Positions 1 to 9,138 of a DNA stretch of 64,000 bases are shown piece after piece. How positions within the stretch are numbered: the first letter of the stretch is position 1; the number at the start of each line of letters is the position of its first letter. The notes beneath the pieces are model-generated. The model saw only the letters and a program-made list of their open reading frames with translations, did not search any database and was not told the origin of the DNA. The DNA lies in contig JAFSKV010000073.1 of assembly GCA_017448795.1 (NCBI GenBank), forward strand, positions 1 to 64,000, written 5' to 3'. Source of the DNA: Synergistaceae bacterium. Lineage in GTDB: Bacteria; Synergistota; Synergistia; Synergistales; Aminobacteriaceae. A program made the translations under genes and the position numbers.

Positions 1-51
1 ACCGGACTTTTAATCCGGGTGTCGCGGGTTCAAGTCCCGCGCGATTCACCA
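1..51 (+). tRNA. tRNA-Lys (TTT), 5' end missing
   Basis: The window opens inside this tRNA. Bases 2-6 and 14-18 form the anticodon stem (CCGGA/TCCGG) around the loop CTTTTAA, giving anticodon TTT at 9-11. The T arm GCGGGTTCAAGTCCCGC follows, and the encoded CCA ends at 51. The acceptor 5' strand and D arm lie outside the window. Confidence 0.93.
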
Positions 52-61
52 CTCATCACAG

Positions 62-137
62 GGTCCCATCGTCCAGAGGCCTAGGACACAGCCCTTTCAA
101 GGCTGCGACGCGGGTTCGAATCCCGCTGGGACCGCCA
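62..137 (+). tRNA. tRNA-Glu (TTC)
   Basis: A complete 76-nt tRNA. The acceptor pairs GGTCCCA (62-68) with TGGGACC (127-133); G134 is the discriminator and CCA is encoded at 135-137. The anticodon loop CTTTCAA between CAGCC and GGCTG reads TTC, decoding Glu. It lies 10 nt after tRNA-Lys, so the two are probably co-transcribed. The minus-strand NurA-HerA operon ends only 11 nt beyond it, which places accessory DNA directly against a tRNA 3' end. Confidence 0.96.
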
Positions 138-148
138 AAATCCCCCCA

Positions 149-1957
149 TCATTCACGTTCAAGCAAGTAATACTGTAATATATCCCTCACTCTTGGTGCA
201 GCCCTGCTGATTTCGTCGTCTGTGAAGGTGTTGCGTTGTATTATTGCCCGTGCTTCCTGTGAGTCTGTGCCGCTTAGTGCGCGGAATTTTTCCCGCCATT
301 CTTCAGCAAGAGTCAGCCTGTATTTCTCACGGTAAATTATGAACGTCTCAGGCATGTAGAGTATCTCGTGAAACTCGTGTATGTCATGGCCGAACGCTGC
401 CCCGAAAAACTGAACGCCCTTTCCTATTTTCCCTTTTGTCGAGTTCATCACAGCCTGTACTGCGCGGATGAATTTCCTGTTCCAGTGCCTGCCGATATAG
501 TCGCGATTCCTGAAATATTGCGGGTCTCTCACGGGATGGTACTTCATGGGGAATGAATATATCTTCACGCCCAGCTCCTCGCACAGGTCAACATTGATTT
601 TCATTCTGAGATAAAGCTCGTCCGGCTCATCCTCAAAGTTGTAGAGCAGGTAATTCGACAGGTCGTCAATTCCGAATCTTGCCGCGATCCTCACAGCCCT
701 CACGTAAATATCCCTCTGGCTGTAATGGTCAAATGCTATCCTCAGCGGGCGTATATTGATTTCAGCAAGAAGCCTCATGTTCGACTCAGTTACGAGCCTG
801 GCATCGATTCCCTGGTTGAAGTCAACGTACCTTGAGCGTCTGACGGGATGAAAATATTTCGTGCGCAAAGGACGGAAGTATGAGTCTGCGGAGATGACTG
901 CTTCTGGCGTGGCTGTCTCAGGATAAAGGAGGCCGTTATTCTCCCGGAAAATGTAGAAGTCTCCCTGCTCTTTCTCCGGGAGTCTTGAGGCTGTTGCGTC
1001 ATATATCCCGACGATTTTGCGGACATATGCGCGTGTGCTGAAGCCCACCTGAAGGTTTCTCAAAGCGATTCCGTATTCATCAGGCGGAAGGTATGAGGCG
1101 TTTTTCCCGAACCCGCAGCGTTTTATCTCGCTGATAATTTCGCCGAATCTGTCTGACGCAAGAACGTTGTTGTCCATCAGCAATAAATCTTTCTTCATGC
1201 CGTAATGCTCATCGATGTAGCGCAGCTGTTCATATATGCCGCAGAATTTCTTGTACTCAGGCTCAAGTATAGGGACAGCGCAGAAGGGGCAATGACGTAT
1301 ACAGCCTCTTGTTGTGTAGGCAAAATAAGCGTCGCGCGAAGGGTAAGTGTATTCTGTCTCATCAAGTATAGAGTAGTCCTGCGGGAGCGCGTCTATTATG
1401 TCTTTGTTGTCTGGGTCAATGATTCCCGGTGTGCTGAGAGTCCCTGTGATGATTTCGGGGGTTTCGCCTATTTCCTGTCTCAGATATTCGGGTACGAGGC
1501 TGGCGGCGACTCCTCCGGCTAAAAGGCGGCCATGAGGGGCTAGGAAATCTTTTGCGCCGTTGATGGTGTCGGCAGTCTCTTTCCAGCAGAATGTGAATAG
1601 TGTTGTTACTGCTATGATGTCGAACTTGGGGTAATCCTGAATCCTGAAGCGTTTTCGGAAGTCCTGTATGATTATCTCGTTGCTGAGGTTGAGGAAGCCG
1701 GGTATATTGTCGAGGAGGGAGGATTTGCCGGTCTTGATGTATTCTCGGAAGCGTGGGAAATATTTTGCCAGTGCCGCGGAGCCAAGACTGGAATAAAATT
1801 CTTCGCTGAGGAGATTCAGTGCGAGATCCCGGAGGCTGCCCTTGAAGAATCTCACACTGTCATTGCACCGCCTGAAGTATGTCGCAAGTTTCATGAGTCC
1901 CATAGGAGGATATTTGTTCTTGTAGGGAGGCTCAAGGAGGAGGACTCTGCGGTTCAT
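149..1957 (-). CDS. B12-binding-like radical SAM protein
   Basis: A 602-residue protein with a radical SAM cluster motif CIRHCPFC near residue 225, preceded by TTRG, which should bind a 4Fe-4S cluster and SAM. The N-terminal ~190 residues start RVLLLEPPYKNKYPPMGLMK and contain IIAVTTLF and LLAGGVAASL, the layout of the Rossmann-like B12-binding domain common in this superfamily; a cobalamin-binding DxHxxG motif is not evident. The start ATG overlaps the stop of the upstream GHKL ATPase gene (ATGA), indicating translational coupling. It is the last gene of a four-gene operon with HerA- and NurA-like proteins. The substrate is unknown. Family assignment is firm; the role in the operon is not. 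Confidence 0.85.
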   Translation of the reverse strand: MNRRVLLLEPPYKNKYPPMGLMKLATYFRRCNDSVRFFKGSLRDLALNLLSEEFYSSLGSAALAKYFPRFREYIKTGKSSLLDNIPGFLNLSNEIIIQDFRKRFRIQDYPKFDIIAVTTLFTFCWKETADTINGAKDFLAPHGRLLAGGVAASLVPEYLRQEIGETPEIITGTLSTPGIIDPDNKDIIDALPQDYSILDETEYTYPSRDAYFAYTTRGCIRHCPFCAVPILEPEYKKFCGIYEQLRYIDEHYGMKKDLLLMDNNVLASDRFGEIISEIKRCGFGKNASYLPPDEYGIALRNLQVGFSTRAYVRKIVGIYDATASRLPEKEQGDFYIFRENNGLLYPETATPEAVISADSYFRPLRTKYFHPVRRSRYVDFNQGIDARLVTESNMRLLAEINIRPLRIAFDHYSQRDIYVRAVRIAARFGIDDLSNYLLYNFEDEPDELYLRMKINVDLCEELGVKIYSFPMKYHPVRDPQYFRNRDYIGRHWNRKFIRAVQAVMNSTKGKIGKGVQFFGAAFGHDIHEFHEILYMPETFIIYREKYRLTLAEEWREKFRALSGTDSQEARAIIQRNTFTDDEISRAAPRVRDILQYYLLERE

Positions 1958-3468
1958 GGGAGGCCGAGTCCTTCTTCAATTTTCTTCACGACATTGGATG
2001 AAAGGTTGCCAAGCTCTTTGTGAATTATGGTGAATATCTTTCTGATAAGCCTTAGTTCATTCTGTGTGTATTTGGGCTTGGGCTTGGGAAGAGGCTGCTC
2101 CGCTTGCGTTAATTGCTTGTCCCTGTTCTGTATATTTCCTGCAACTTTGCACAGTATGGCAGAAGATGATGAAATGTTGTCGAATCTTTTCTGCTCCTTT
2201 GCGGTCTCAGATTCAGCCTGTTCCAATTCTGCATTTGCCTTTCCGAGACTCTCAGTGTCTTCATAGTAGTTGTTGTTGATTCTGTGCTTGATTTCTGTAG
2301 CTGCGTAATCACCTTGCTTAATCTTGCGGAATGAGCTGTTGAGGTCTGATCCTCTCTTATATATATTCGCCAAGACTTCAGCATATTTCCTCATGGCCGA
2401 GTCAAATTCCGCGCATTCTTGGTTCTCATTGAAGTAATCGCGCCTCGCATTGGGGATAAGCCCCTCGTCAACACAGAATAATTCGCCGATGAAGTAACGG
2501 TTACCCCTGTCTTCAGTGAAAAACTTCTGCATAGTGTACTCATTGCCGATTTGTATATTTCCCTTGCGGAGTCTTATCCCCCACATGAGATATTGCTTCC
2601 TGTCTATCTGTCCTCTGAAGCTCGAAATCCCGAACCACATCCAAGCAATGACTTTTCCTTTTTCGTCCCTTACGTCGAGGAACTCAAGGCTAGATATTAT
2701 GTCATTCCCATTTTTTGTGTGATATGTTATTTCGTAAGGCTTGAAGATCTGCTCATCATTCAGGAAAATATCATACTCATCAATCTTTAAGCCTAATTCC
2801 TCCGCGTGCTTGTGTATCTCCGGGCTGAAAGGGTCAAACGTTATGCTGTAAGGCACAGGAGCAGTGAATGACAGATAGTCTTTCACGCCTGAATAATCCA
2901 GCAGGGCAGTATTCTCGTCATTTATCCCCTCAAGCTCAACAATGAAATAATGCGCGCCAGTGTCGTCCGTTTTTTCCGTGCCGAACTCGTTAATCAGCTC
3001 CAAGACTTCTGAGGCCGTGTACTTTCTTATGCTGCTGTCCCTGTCGTTAAGAAGCTCACGCAAGATGCCGCTGTTGCACTCAAGCCGCGAGATTATATTT
3101 TCCCCTCTGAATTTCGCCGTGAATATCACAGTCCTGCAATAAGCCATCCCGCAAAGCCGCCCTATACCGCGAAAGCCCCTGTTCTCATTGCGGCGTTTGT
3201 CAGAGTCGGCAACATTTCCCATTACACGCCGGAAATCCTGAGACTTTATTCCCGTTCCGTTGTCGGTTATCCTGATCGTACGCTCCTCGTCATCAAGGCA
3301 GATTTCTATCCGCCCTTCGCCCTCCTGAAGTGTCCCATCCTTCATGGCCGCATCAATAGAGTCGCACGAGTTCTGCACGTATTCGCGGAAAATAGTCTTT
3401 GAGTCCTCATACATTCCACGCGTGAGAATCTCAAGCATGTGCGCTCCAAAAATATATTCATCACTCAC
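1954..3468 (-). CDS. Hsp90/MORC-like GHKL ATPase
   Basis: A 504-residue protein whose first ~150 residues carry the Bergerat ATP-binding motifs: FREYVQNSCDSID (N box, near residue 27), ITDNGTGI (DxGxG, near 72) and NRGFRGIGRL (third glycine motif, near 96). The arrangement is that of Hsp90, MutL and MORC ATPases rather than sensor kinases, as there is no H box. Residues ~400-460 are charged and glutamine-rich and may be coiled coil. The start is GTG, with AGGAGGG nine bases upstream and a 14-nt gap from the HerA gene. GHKL ATPases of this kind usually work as ATP-driven clamps on DNA; that role here is inference from the HerA and NurA neighbours. Confidence 0.82.
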   Translation of the reverse strand: MSDEYIFGAHMLEILTRGMYEDSKTIFREYVQNSCDSIDAAMKDGTLQEGEGRIEICLDDEERTIRITDNGTGIKSQDFRRVMGNVADSDKRRNENRGFRGIGRLCGMAYCRTVIFTAKFRGENIISRLECNSGILRELLNDRDSSIRKYTASEVLELINEFGTEKTDDTGAHYFIVELEGINDENTALLDYSGVKDYLSFTAPVPYSITFDPFSPEIHKHAEELGLKIDEYDIFLNDEQIFKPYEITYHTKNGNDIISSLEFLDVRDEKGKVIAWMWFGISSFRGQIDRKQYLMWGIRLRKGNIQIGNEYTMQKFFTEDRGNRYFIGELFCVDEGLIPNARRDYFNENQECAEFDSAMRKYAEVLANIYKRGSDLNSSFRKIKQGDYAATEIKHRINNNYYEDTESLGKANAELEQAESETAKEQKRFDNISSSSAILCKVAGNIQNRDKQLTQAEQPLPKPKPKYTQNELRLIRKIFTIIHKELGNLSSNVVKKIEEGLGLP

Positions 3469-3482
3469 TGTAACAATCCCTC

Positions 3483-5144
3483 CTAGTCGTTGAACTGTCT
3501 GTATACAGGGCGCGGGAATTTCACCTTCAGCAGTGAGCGGAACACCGGGCTTTGCAGGAGATATTCACCCTGTTCCAGCCTAAGCAGTATGTTCCTGTAT
3601 GTCTCCGGGATGTGGCTGTAGTCTTTTCCTGAAACCTCGGTTGAGTTTGTCCTTCCGTAAGCATGTACAGCGCAGTTGCCCGTAACTCTGGGGTGTATTG
3701 CGCTCCTGAACTGCTCCGCTCCGAACACGATTACTCCCAATGACCTGCCCCGCTCCGTAACGTCTAGTATCTTGCGGAGAACAGGCGAGCTTTTTGGGGC
3801 ATCCTTAGACGCGTATTTGTTCAGCTCATCAATGAAGACTATTATTCTTGACGGGGGATTAGTGCCTTCATATTCGCCGAGCTTGATATCGTATATAGTC
3901 CTCAGCGAGTCCCCGAAAACAAATGCCTGCTTGTCCTCGGATAATTTTGCGATGTCTATCACTCTCACGTCCCCAGGCTGTATAGCCTTCAGCTCATCCG
4001 CCAGCCTGCATTCATGATTCTCACGCACTGCCCTGTTAGCGAACATGTCATCATGATTCACTGAAGTACCAAGTATGCGCCCGAATTTCCGCCAGCTCAG
4101 GACTGAAATCTCATTCGCCGCGCCGGATTTCCCCTGTGATTTCTGGGAGAACATGTTTACCTTCTGTATCATCTGCTCCCATGTCGTAACCTGCCCCCCG
4201 CCGAAATCTGAGTCCTTCTCGTCCGTTATCTTCGCGATTATAGACTCCATAGTCTGCAAGGGATCATCAACATTCGCAAAAAGCATCCCCAAGCTGTCAC
4301 GGTCTTCCGTGTAGCAATATTTATACTTTAGGAGTCTCCCGGCTCTTGCGTAGCCTTCAATGTCATCCTGCGCTATGTATGTGCTTCTGCCTGAATGAGA
4401 GTAAGGGATATAGTACTTCACATTCCTGAAAGGCTCTGCGCTCAGGCCTAATGCTTCGTACCTTCCGCGTTCGGCTTCACTCAGGCCGCCGGGAATGTCA
4501 ATCGCCGTAAGATCCCTGCCCTTCACGTTGAAGATAACGAATGCCGCTGTCTCATCGCTCATTGCCGAGTAGTATTCCTGTATAGCCTTCAGCAGAAACA
4601 TTGAGTATGACGTTTTCGCCGCAAGCCCAGAGATTCCCGAAATATTGAGATGCGCCCCTTCAGGGCCGAGAAGAAATTTCGCGTTCATCCTCACAGGAAG
4701 GGTTATCTCGTCCTCTGTGCCCTCGTACATTGTGAGCGAGCCGCATACTATAGGGTTCTGGACGTTTGCGAGTCCCAGCGCGTATATTATTTCTTCAGGT
4801 GAGGCAAGATACACGGGCGAGTCATTCCTGACCGGGGTATAAATGTTCTTTGTGTTGAACGACACGGAGGCTTCAGCGTAATTCATTCCTACTCTGAGCG
4901 TCGGCGGCTGTGCCTCAAGGTCTCCAAAATCACAGGAGATATACCCGGCAAGGAAGCTCTGTGCGTCCGTTATGTGCGATATATTCCTGATGCTCCCGAA
5001 TGTATAGGAGCCGTCAATATGTTCCGCTTTCACGATGTCGAATGCGCCGAGCCTCAAATCAGGGTCAGTCCAGAAAGTGAAGCTGTCCATTGTCGTCGGG
5101 TATTTCTCTGTGGCCGTAACCCTGCCGATTAATTTCCCCTGCAA
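3483..5144 (-). CDS. HerA-like ATPase (DUF87/FtsK-HerA superfamily)
   Basis: A 553-residue P-loop ATPase. The Walker A-like segment GISGLAAKTSYS lies near residue 168, Walker B RIIVFIDELNKYAS near 420, and the C-terminal end LEQGEYLLQSPVFRSLLKVK matches the end of HerA/DUF87 proteins. HerA forms hexameric rings that translocate DNA with the nuclease NurA. The start is TTG: an upstream in-frame TGA sits two codons before it, so no earlier start is possible. It lies 21 nt after the NurA-like gene and 14 nt before the GHKL ATPase gene. The Walker A reads GxxGxAAKTS rather than GxxGxGKT, which is a little divergent; activity is inferred. Confidence 0.85.
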   Translation of the reverse strand: MQGKLIGRVTATEKYPTTMDSFTFWTDPDLRLGAFDIVKAEHIDGSYTFGSIRNISHITDAQSFLAGYISCDFGDLEAQPPTLRVGMNYAEASVSFNTKNIYTPVRNDSPVYLASPEEIIYALGLANVQNPIVCGSLTMYEGTEDEITLPVRMNAKFLLGPEGAHLNISGISGLAAKTSYSMFLLKAIQEYYSAMSDETAAFVIFNVKGRDLTAIDIPGGLSEAERGRYEALGLSAEPFRNVKYYIPYSHSGRSTYIAQDDIEGYARAGRLLKYKYCYTEDRDSLGMLFANVDDPLQTMESIIAKITDEKDSDFGGGQVTTWEQMIQKVNMFSQKSQGKSGAANEISVLSWRKFGRILGTSVNHDDMFANRAVRENHECRLADELKAIQPGDVRVIDIAKLSEDKQAFVFGDSLRTIYDIKLGEYEGTNPPSRIIVFIDELNKYASKDAPKSSPVLRKILDVTERGRSLGVIVFGAEQFRSAIHPRVTGNCAVHAYGRTNSTEVSGKDYSHIPETYRNILLRLEQGEYLLQSPVFRSLLKVKFPRPVYRQFND

Positions 5145-5165
5145 CTGTCATTCACGCTCCCGTCC

Positions 5166-6284
5166 TCAGAACATATGCAGGAAACTTTCTGCGCTGATAT
5201 ATCTTGACTTGATATATTTCTCCGTGAGATAGACCGGGTAAATATGACCCGCCCATCTTGGATCATTTCCGTAACACACCGGGTTTCTCTCATTGAGGAT
5301 ATACGCGCTTAGTGTGTCAATTTCCGCGCTGTCAATTTCGTGCTTACCGCGTTCGGACTGAGTGATGAGCATCTTTTCTGCCTTGACGATCCCGGCAAAA
5401 GCAGATTTTCCGCGCTCATGAAGCCTGATATACCACACTGCAAACTCAGTATCCCCGAAGATTTCCGGGTTTCTGTAGATTACTGCCCTTGTCCTGTGAT
5501 AGGGAGGAAGCTCCGCGATATATTCTTGGTCAATTTTCCCCTGATAGTTCCTGCATGATTCCCGGCTGAAACTCTTTGACAGCCCTATAACCCACCTGTA
5601 ATTAGCGTTTGGGAGCTGTGATTTCTTCCTGTACTCTAATGAGCCGTCTTTGACCAAATAATTCCTGTGATTGAGTTTCCTGACGAGGGACTCTGTTATT
5701 TCCTTCTCGCGCTGAATCATTCTTTCCTGCACTGCTATTGTCGCTTTGTCCTCATAGCTTGTGTTTCTGGAATCTTTTGCTGACGGGTACGTGATGACGG
5801 CGGAAATTTCGAGGCCTCTGCGTTTTATGGCCGGACTATCTGAGAGCTTGCGGGCAATTGCGGGGAAGAAGCCGGGTACGTTGCTGTCAGGGCTGGCGAT
5901 GTCCGGGACTGCTATGACTATTTCACGCCTGAGAATTTCCGGGACAAGCCTTCTGCTGACTCTCCTGCAAGCTCCTGCTGAAATCTGCCCTGCTATCACC
6001 GGGTAAACTGTGCGGCTGTAGGAAATTTCCCCCGCCTTGAATACCCGTCTTGAGCCGTCAAGAAAGTATGTGAGAAGCTGGCTGCCTGATGATGAGAGCT
6101 TCCGGCTTATTGGGAGAAGGTCTGTGTATTTGCTCGTGTTTGATGGCTCTGCTGAATGCGTGAAAACTGTCTGTGATATTTCTTCCGTGTCTTGAGACTC
6201 TGAGTCGCTGAGTGTGAATTTCCCTGCCCCGCAATTCTTCCCAAAGGTCTCGCGCGCAATAATATCCGTCAGTTTTTCCTGCAT
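5166..6284 (-). CDS. NurA-like 5'-3' nuclease, first gene of HerA-NurA operon
   Basis: A 372-residue protein. TYFLDGSRRVFKAGE near residue 93 resembles the first acidic motif of NurA (DGS). LVKDGSLEYR near 212 resembles the second (DGxL), followed by WVIGLSKSFS (IGxSK) near 234 and a final hydrophobic segment FAVWYIRL. NurA is the nuclease partner of HerA, resecting DNA ends in archaea and acting with HerA in bacterial anti-phage modules. Similarity is by motif only; overall sequence is divergent. The gene is first in the operon behind an extended -10 promoter at 6322-6330. No strong ribosome binding site precedes the ATG. Confidence 0.72.
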   Translation of the reverse strand: MQEKLTDIIARETFGKNCGAGKFTLSDSESQDTEEISQTVFTHSAEPSNTSKYTDLLPISRKLSSSGSQLLTYFLDGSRRVFKAGEISYSRTVYPVIAGQISAGACRRVSRRLVPEILRREIVIAVPDIASPDSNVPGFFPAIARKLSDSPAIKRRGLEISAVITYPSAKDSRNTSYEDKATIAVQERMIQREKEITESLVRKLNHRNYLVKDGSLEYRKKSQLPNANYRWVIGLSKSFSRESCRNYQGKIDQEYIAELPPYHRTRAVIYRNPEIFGDTEFAVWYIRLHERGKSAFAGIVKAEKMLITQSERGKHEIDSAEIDTLSAYILNERNPVCYGNDPRWAGHIYPVYLTEKYIKSRYISAESFLHMF

Positions 6285-6321
6285 AGTGTAGATTTCTGCT
6301 TTCTTATGGAATTTGATCGGG

Positions 6322-6330
6322 ATTATAGCA
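6322..6330 (-). promoter_or_regulatory. Extended -10 promoter of the NurA-HerA operon
   Basis: The minus strand reads TGC-TATAAT, a perfect -10 hexamer with the TGN extension, 38 nt upstream of the NurA-like start. No -35 at normal spacing is convincing; TTGAGC is only 13 bases upstream. The placement suits one transcript through all four genes. Confidence 0.6.
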
Positions 6331-6365
6331 CAAATACCCGGCTCAATCGCGGAGGCCGTCAGCGC

Positions 6366-6391
6366 AAAAAAAAGAGAGGCCTAAGCCCCCC
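6366..6391 (-). terminator. Intrinsic terminator after clpB
   Basis: On the minus strand GGGGGGC pairs with GCCUCUC (two G-U pairs) around a UUAG loop, followed by eight T. It sits 18 nt after the clpB stop and upstream of the NurA operon promoter, isolating the two units. Confidence 0.7.
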
Positions 6392-6408
6392 TTTGTCCCG
6401 GAAAAATT

Positions 6409-9021
6409 CTATATGAACGAGAACACGAGATTCCCGGCCTTCACGCCAACATTCACGACAGTATGCTCCTTCACTCCCCCGCCTATCATGGCACGCGCTA
6501 ACTTTGTCTCCACGTTGTGTGTGATGTAGCGTTTCAGCGGCCGCGCTCCGTAAACAGGATCATACCCGCCTTCAGCAATGAGGCTCAATGCCTCGTCCGA
6601 GAAATTCAGCTCAATCTGCCTGTCAGCAAGCCTTGCCTGCAAGTCCGAGATGAGAATCTTCACGATTTCCTTCACTTCCTCCATCGTCAGCGGCTTGAAC
6701 ATGACGACATCATCAACCCTGTTCAGGAACTCAGGCCGGAAATTCCCGCGCAGTGTCTGCATGACTTCTTCACGTGTGCTTACGGGAATCATCCCGCCCG
6801 TTATGCCCTCAATTAACGCCTGCGATCCTATATTGCTCGTCATGATGATAACGGTGTTCTTGAAGTCCACAACATGGCCGTGCGAGTCCGTTATTCTCCC
6901 GTCGTCCAAGACCTGAAGAAGAATGTTGAACACGTCAGGGTGAGCCTTCTCGATTTCGTCGAACAGCACCACGCTGTAGGGTCTGCGTCTCACTGCCTCC
7001 GTCAGCTGTCCGCCCTCATCATAGCCCACATAGCCGGGAGGAGCTCCTACAAGCCGCGAGACTGAATGCTTCTCCATATACTCGCTCATGTCTATACGAA
7101 TCATGTTGTCCTCAGAGTCGAATAATGCCTCAGCGAGAGTCCGGGCAAGCTCCGTTTTTCCGACACCAGTAGGCCCCAGAAATATGAACGAGCCTATTGG
7201 CCGCTTGGGATCTTTTATGCCGCTTCTTGCTCTCAGCACTGCATCAGCCACGAGACTCACTGCTTCGTCCTGGCCTACAACGCGCTTGTGTAGTATCTCG
7301 TCAAGTTTCAGGAGCTTTTCACGCTCGCCTTCAAGGAGTCTTGTTACCGGGATTCCTGTCCACCTTGATACTATGTCAGCAATCTCATCATCAGTAACTT
7401 CTTCGCGCAGCAGCTTGTTCTCATCTGAACCCTTGAGGATGTCGGCGCGTTTTGCTTCCTGCCCGGCTAATACACGCTGTAACCTAGGCAGTTCACCGTT
7501 CTGTAATTCTGAGACTAATTCCCAGTTTCCATTGCGCTGAGCCTCGTCAATTTTTGCCTTCGTGTCCTCAATCTGCCGCCTGAAACTCTGTATGTCAGCA
7601 ATAGCTTTCTTCTCGTTCTCGTACTGAGTCCTGAGAGCTTCTTCTTCAGACTCTGCCTCCTGCAACTCCTTCTGCAAAACTTTCAGGCGTTCCTTGCTCG
7701 CGTCATCATCCTCATGTTTCAATGAGACTTCCTCAATCTTCAGCTGCATAACCTTCCGTGAAGCCGCGTCAAGCTCTGAGGGCTGGGAGTCAATTTCCGT
7801 CCTAATCATCGCGCAGGCCTCGTCAACAAGGTCAATCGCTTTGTCAGGAAGGAATCTGTCTGTGATGTACCTGTTAGACAGCACTGCGGCGGCAACAAGT
7901 GCGTTGTCCCTGATTTCGACCCCGTGATGAACCTGCAGTTTCTCGCGTATTCCCCTGAGAATCGATATAGTGTCCTCAACCGACGGCTGGTCAACGTCAA
8001 CGGGCTGGAATCTCCGTGCAAGTGCCGCGTCCTTCTCGATGTACTTGCGGTATTCGTCCGTCGTAGTAGCTCCTATGCAGTGCAATTCCCCCCGCGCCAG
8101 CATGGGCTTCAACATGTTTCCTGCGTCAACAGCACCTTCTGCCGCGCCGGCACCCACAATAGTGTGAAGCTCATCAATGAACAGGATGATCCTTCCGTCG
8201 CTGTTCTTGACCTCGTTCAAGACGGCCTTGAGTCTTTCCTCAAATTCTCCCCTGTATTTCGCACCCGCAACAAGAGAACCCATATCCAGCGCGAATATAG
8301 TTTTGTCCTTGAGGCCTTCGGGAACATCTCCCCTCACTATCCTTTGTGCCAGCCCCTCAACGATTGCGGTTTTGCCGACTCCTGGGTCTCCTATGAGGAC
8401 AGGATTATTCTTTGTCTTGCGTGAAAGTATGCGGACAACCCGGCGTATTTCGTCGTCTCGTCCTATCACAGGGTCAAGTTTGTTGTTTCTTGCTGACTGG
8501 ACAAGATCACGGCCGTATTTCTCCAATGCCTCATATGTCGCTTCAGGGTCTGCGCTCTGGACTCTCTGTGAGCCTCGTACCTCGTTGAGAGTGTGCAGAA
8601 ATCTCTCCTCAGTGATGCCGAAACGTGCGAAGATTCTTCCGGCGGGGGTGTTAGTGCCTTCCGTCAGCATGGCCAAGAAAAGATGCTCAACGGAAATGTA
8701 TTCATCCTTGAGGGATTTTGCTCTTTCCTCAGCGCGGGAAAACAGGCGTTCAAGCCGCTGCGTGATGTAAATTTTCCCCTGCTCAGTCCCGGAAAAAGTT
8801 ACGCGGGGAAATTTCGACAGCTCATCTTCAACAGCCTTCATGATTCCGTGGGTATCTATATTCATTTTCCGCAGAAGCTGGGGAATTAACCCCTCCGAAT
8901 CCCGGAGCATTGCCGACAAAAGATGCTCGCAGTCAACCTGCTGATGATTGTATTCTGATGCTATGGCCTGCGCTCCTGCTAATGCTTCTTGGCTCTTGCG
9001 TGTCAATTTGTTAGCGTCCAT
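6409..9021 (-). CDS. clpB: ATP-dependent disaggregase ClpB
   Basis: An 870-residue Hsp100 chaperone, the usual length for ClpB. The N domain has two Clp repeats (1-145). The first AAA+ module has Walker [14 protein letters not shown] near residue 205 and Walker [11 protein letters not shown] near 278. A long middle coiled coil spans ~400-520. The second module has [16 protein letters not shown] near 608 and [14 protein letters not shown] near 676. ClpB works with DnaK to pull apart protein aggregates. The start is ATG with AAAGGAG 11 bases upstream. The promoter at 9056-9083 has no CIRCE element, unlike groESL in this window, so heat control probably differs. Confidence 0.97.
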   Translation of the reverse strand: MDANKLTRKSQEALAGAQAIASEYNHQQVDCEHLLSAMLRDSEGLIPQLLRKMNIDTHGIMKAVEDELSKFPRVTFSGTEQGKIYITQRLERLFSRAEERAKSLKDEYISVEHLFLAMLTEGTNTPAGRIFARFGITEERFLHTLNEVRGSQRVQSADPEATYEALEKYGRDLVQSARNNKLDPVIGRDDEIRRVVRILSRKTKNNPVLIGDPGVGKTAIVEGLAQRIVRGDVPEGLKDKTIFALDMGSLVAGAKYRGEFEERLKAVLNEVKNSDGRIILFIDELHTIVGAGAAEGAVDAGNMLKPMLARGELHCIGATTTDEYRKYIEKDAALARRFQPVDVDQPSVEDTISILRGIREKLQVHHGVEIRDNALVAAAVLSNRYITDRFLPDKAIDLVDEACAMIRTEIDSQPSELDAASRKVMQLKIEEVSLKHEDDDASKERLKVLQKELQEAESEEEALRTQYENEKKAIADIQSFRRQIEDTKAKIDEAQRNGNWELVSELQNGELPRLQRVLAGQEAKRADILKGSDENKLLREEVTDDEIADIVSRWTGIPVTRLLEGEREKLLKLDEILHKRVVGQDEAVSLVADAVLRARSGIKDPKRPIGSFIFLGPTGVGKTELARTLAEALFDSEDNMIRIDMSEYMEKHSVSRLVGAPPGYVGYDEGGQLTEAVRRRPYSVVLFDEIEKAHPDVFNILLQVLDDGRITDSHGHVVDFKNTVIIMTSNIGSQALIEGITGGMIPVSTREEVMQTLRGNFRPEFLNRVDDVVMFKPLTMEEVKEIVKILISDLQARLADRQIELNFSDEALSLIAEGGYDPVYGARPLKRYITHNVETKLARAMIGGGVKEHTVVNVGVKAGNLVFSFI

Positions 9022-9055
9022 GTTAATATCTCACTCCTTTAACTAAGTTTGACTA

Positions 9056-9083
9056 ATTATAGCCGAGAATTTCTGTAATGCAA
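9056..9083 (-). promoter_or_regulatory. clpB promoter
   Basis: On the minus strand TTGCAT (9078-9083) and TATAAT (9056-9061) are separated by 16 bases, ending about 35 nt before the clpB ATG. A divergent TATAAT for the MATE gene lies at 9098-9103 on the plus strand. Confidence 0.65.
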
Positions 9084-9138
9084 CAGCCTCATGAAGTTAT
9101 AATTAGGCATTCAAGCAAAAGGGGAAAGGTGAGATCAG

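Noticed and set aside
62-137. Integrated element with attachment site at tRNA-Glu
   Set aside because: No integrase and no second copy of the tRNA 3' end were seen in the window, so insertion at the tRNA cannot be claimed.
7924-8770. Long plus-strand reading frames within clpB
   Set aside because: They are antisense shadows of a well-conserved gene, lacking binding sites and family similarity.
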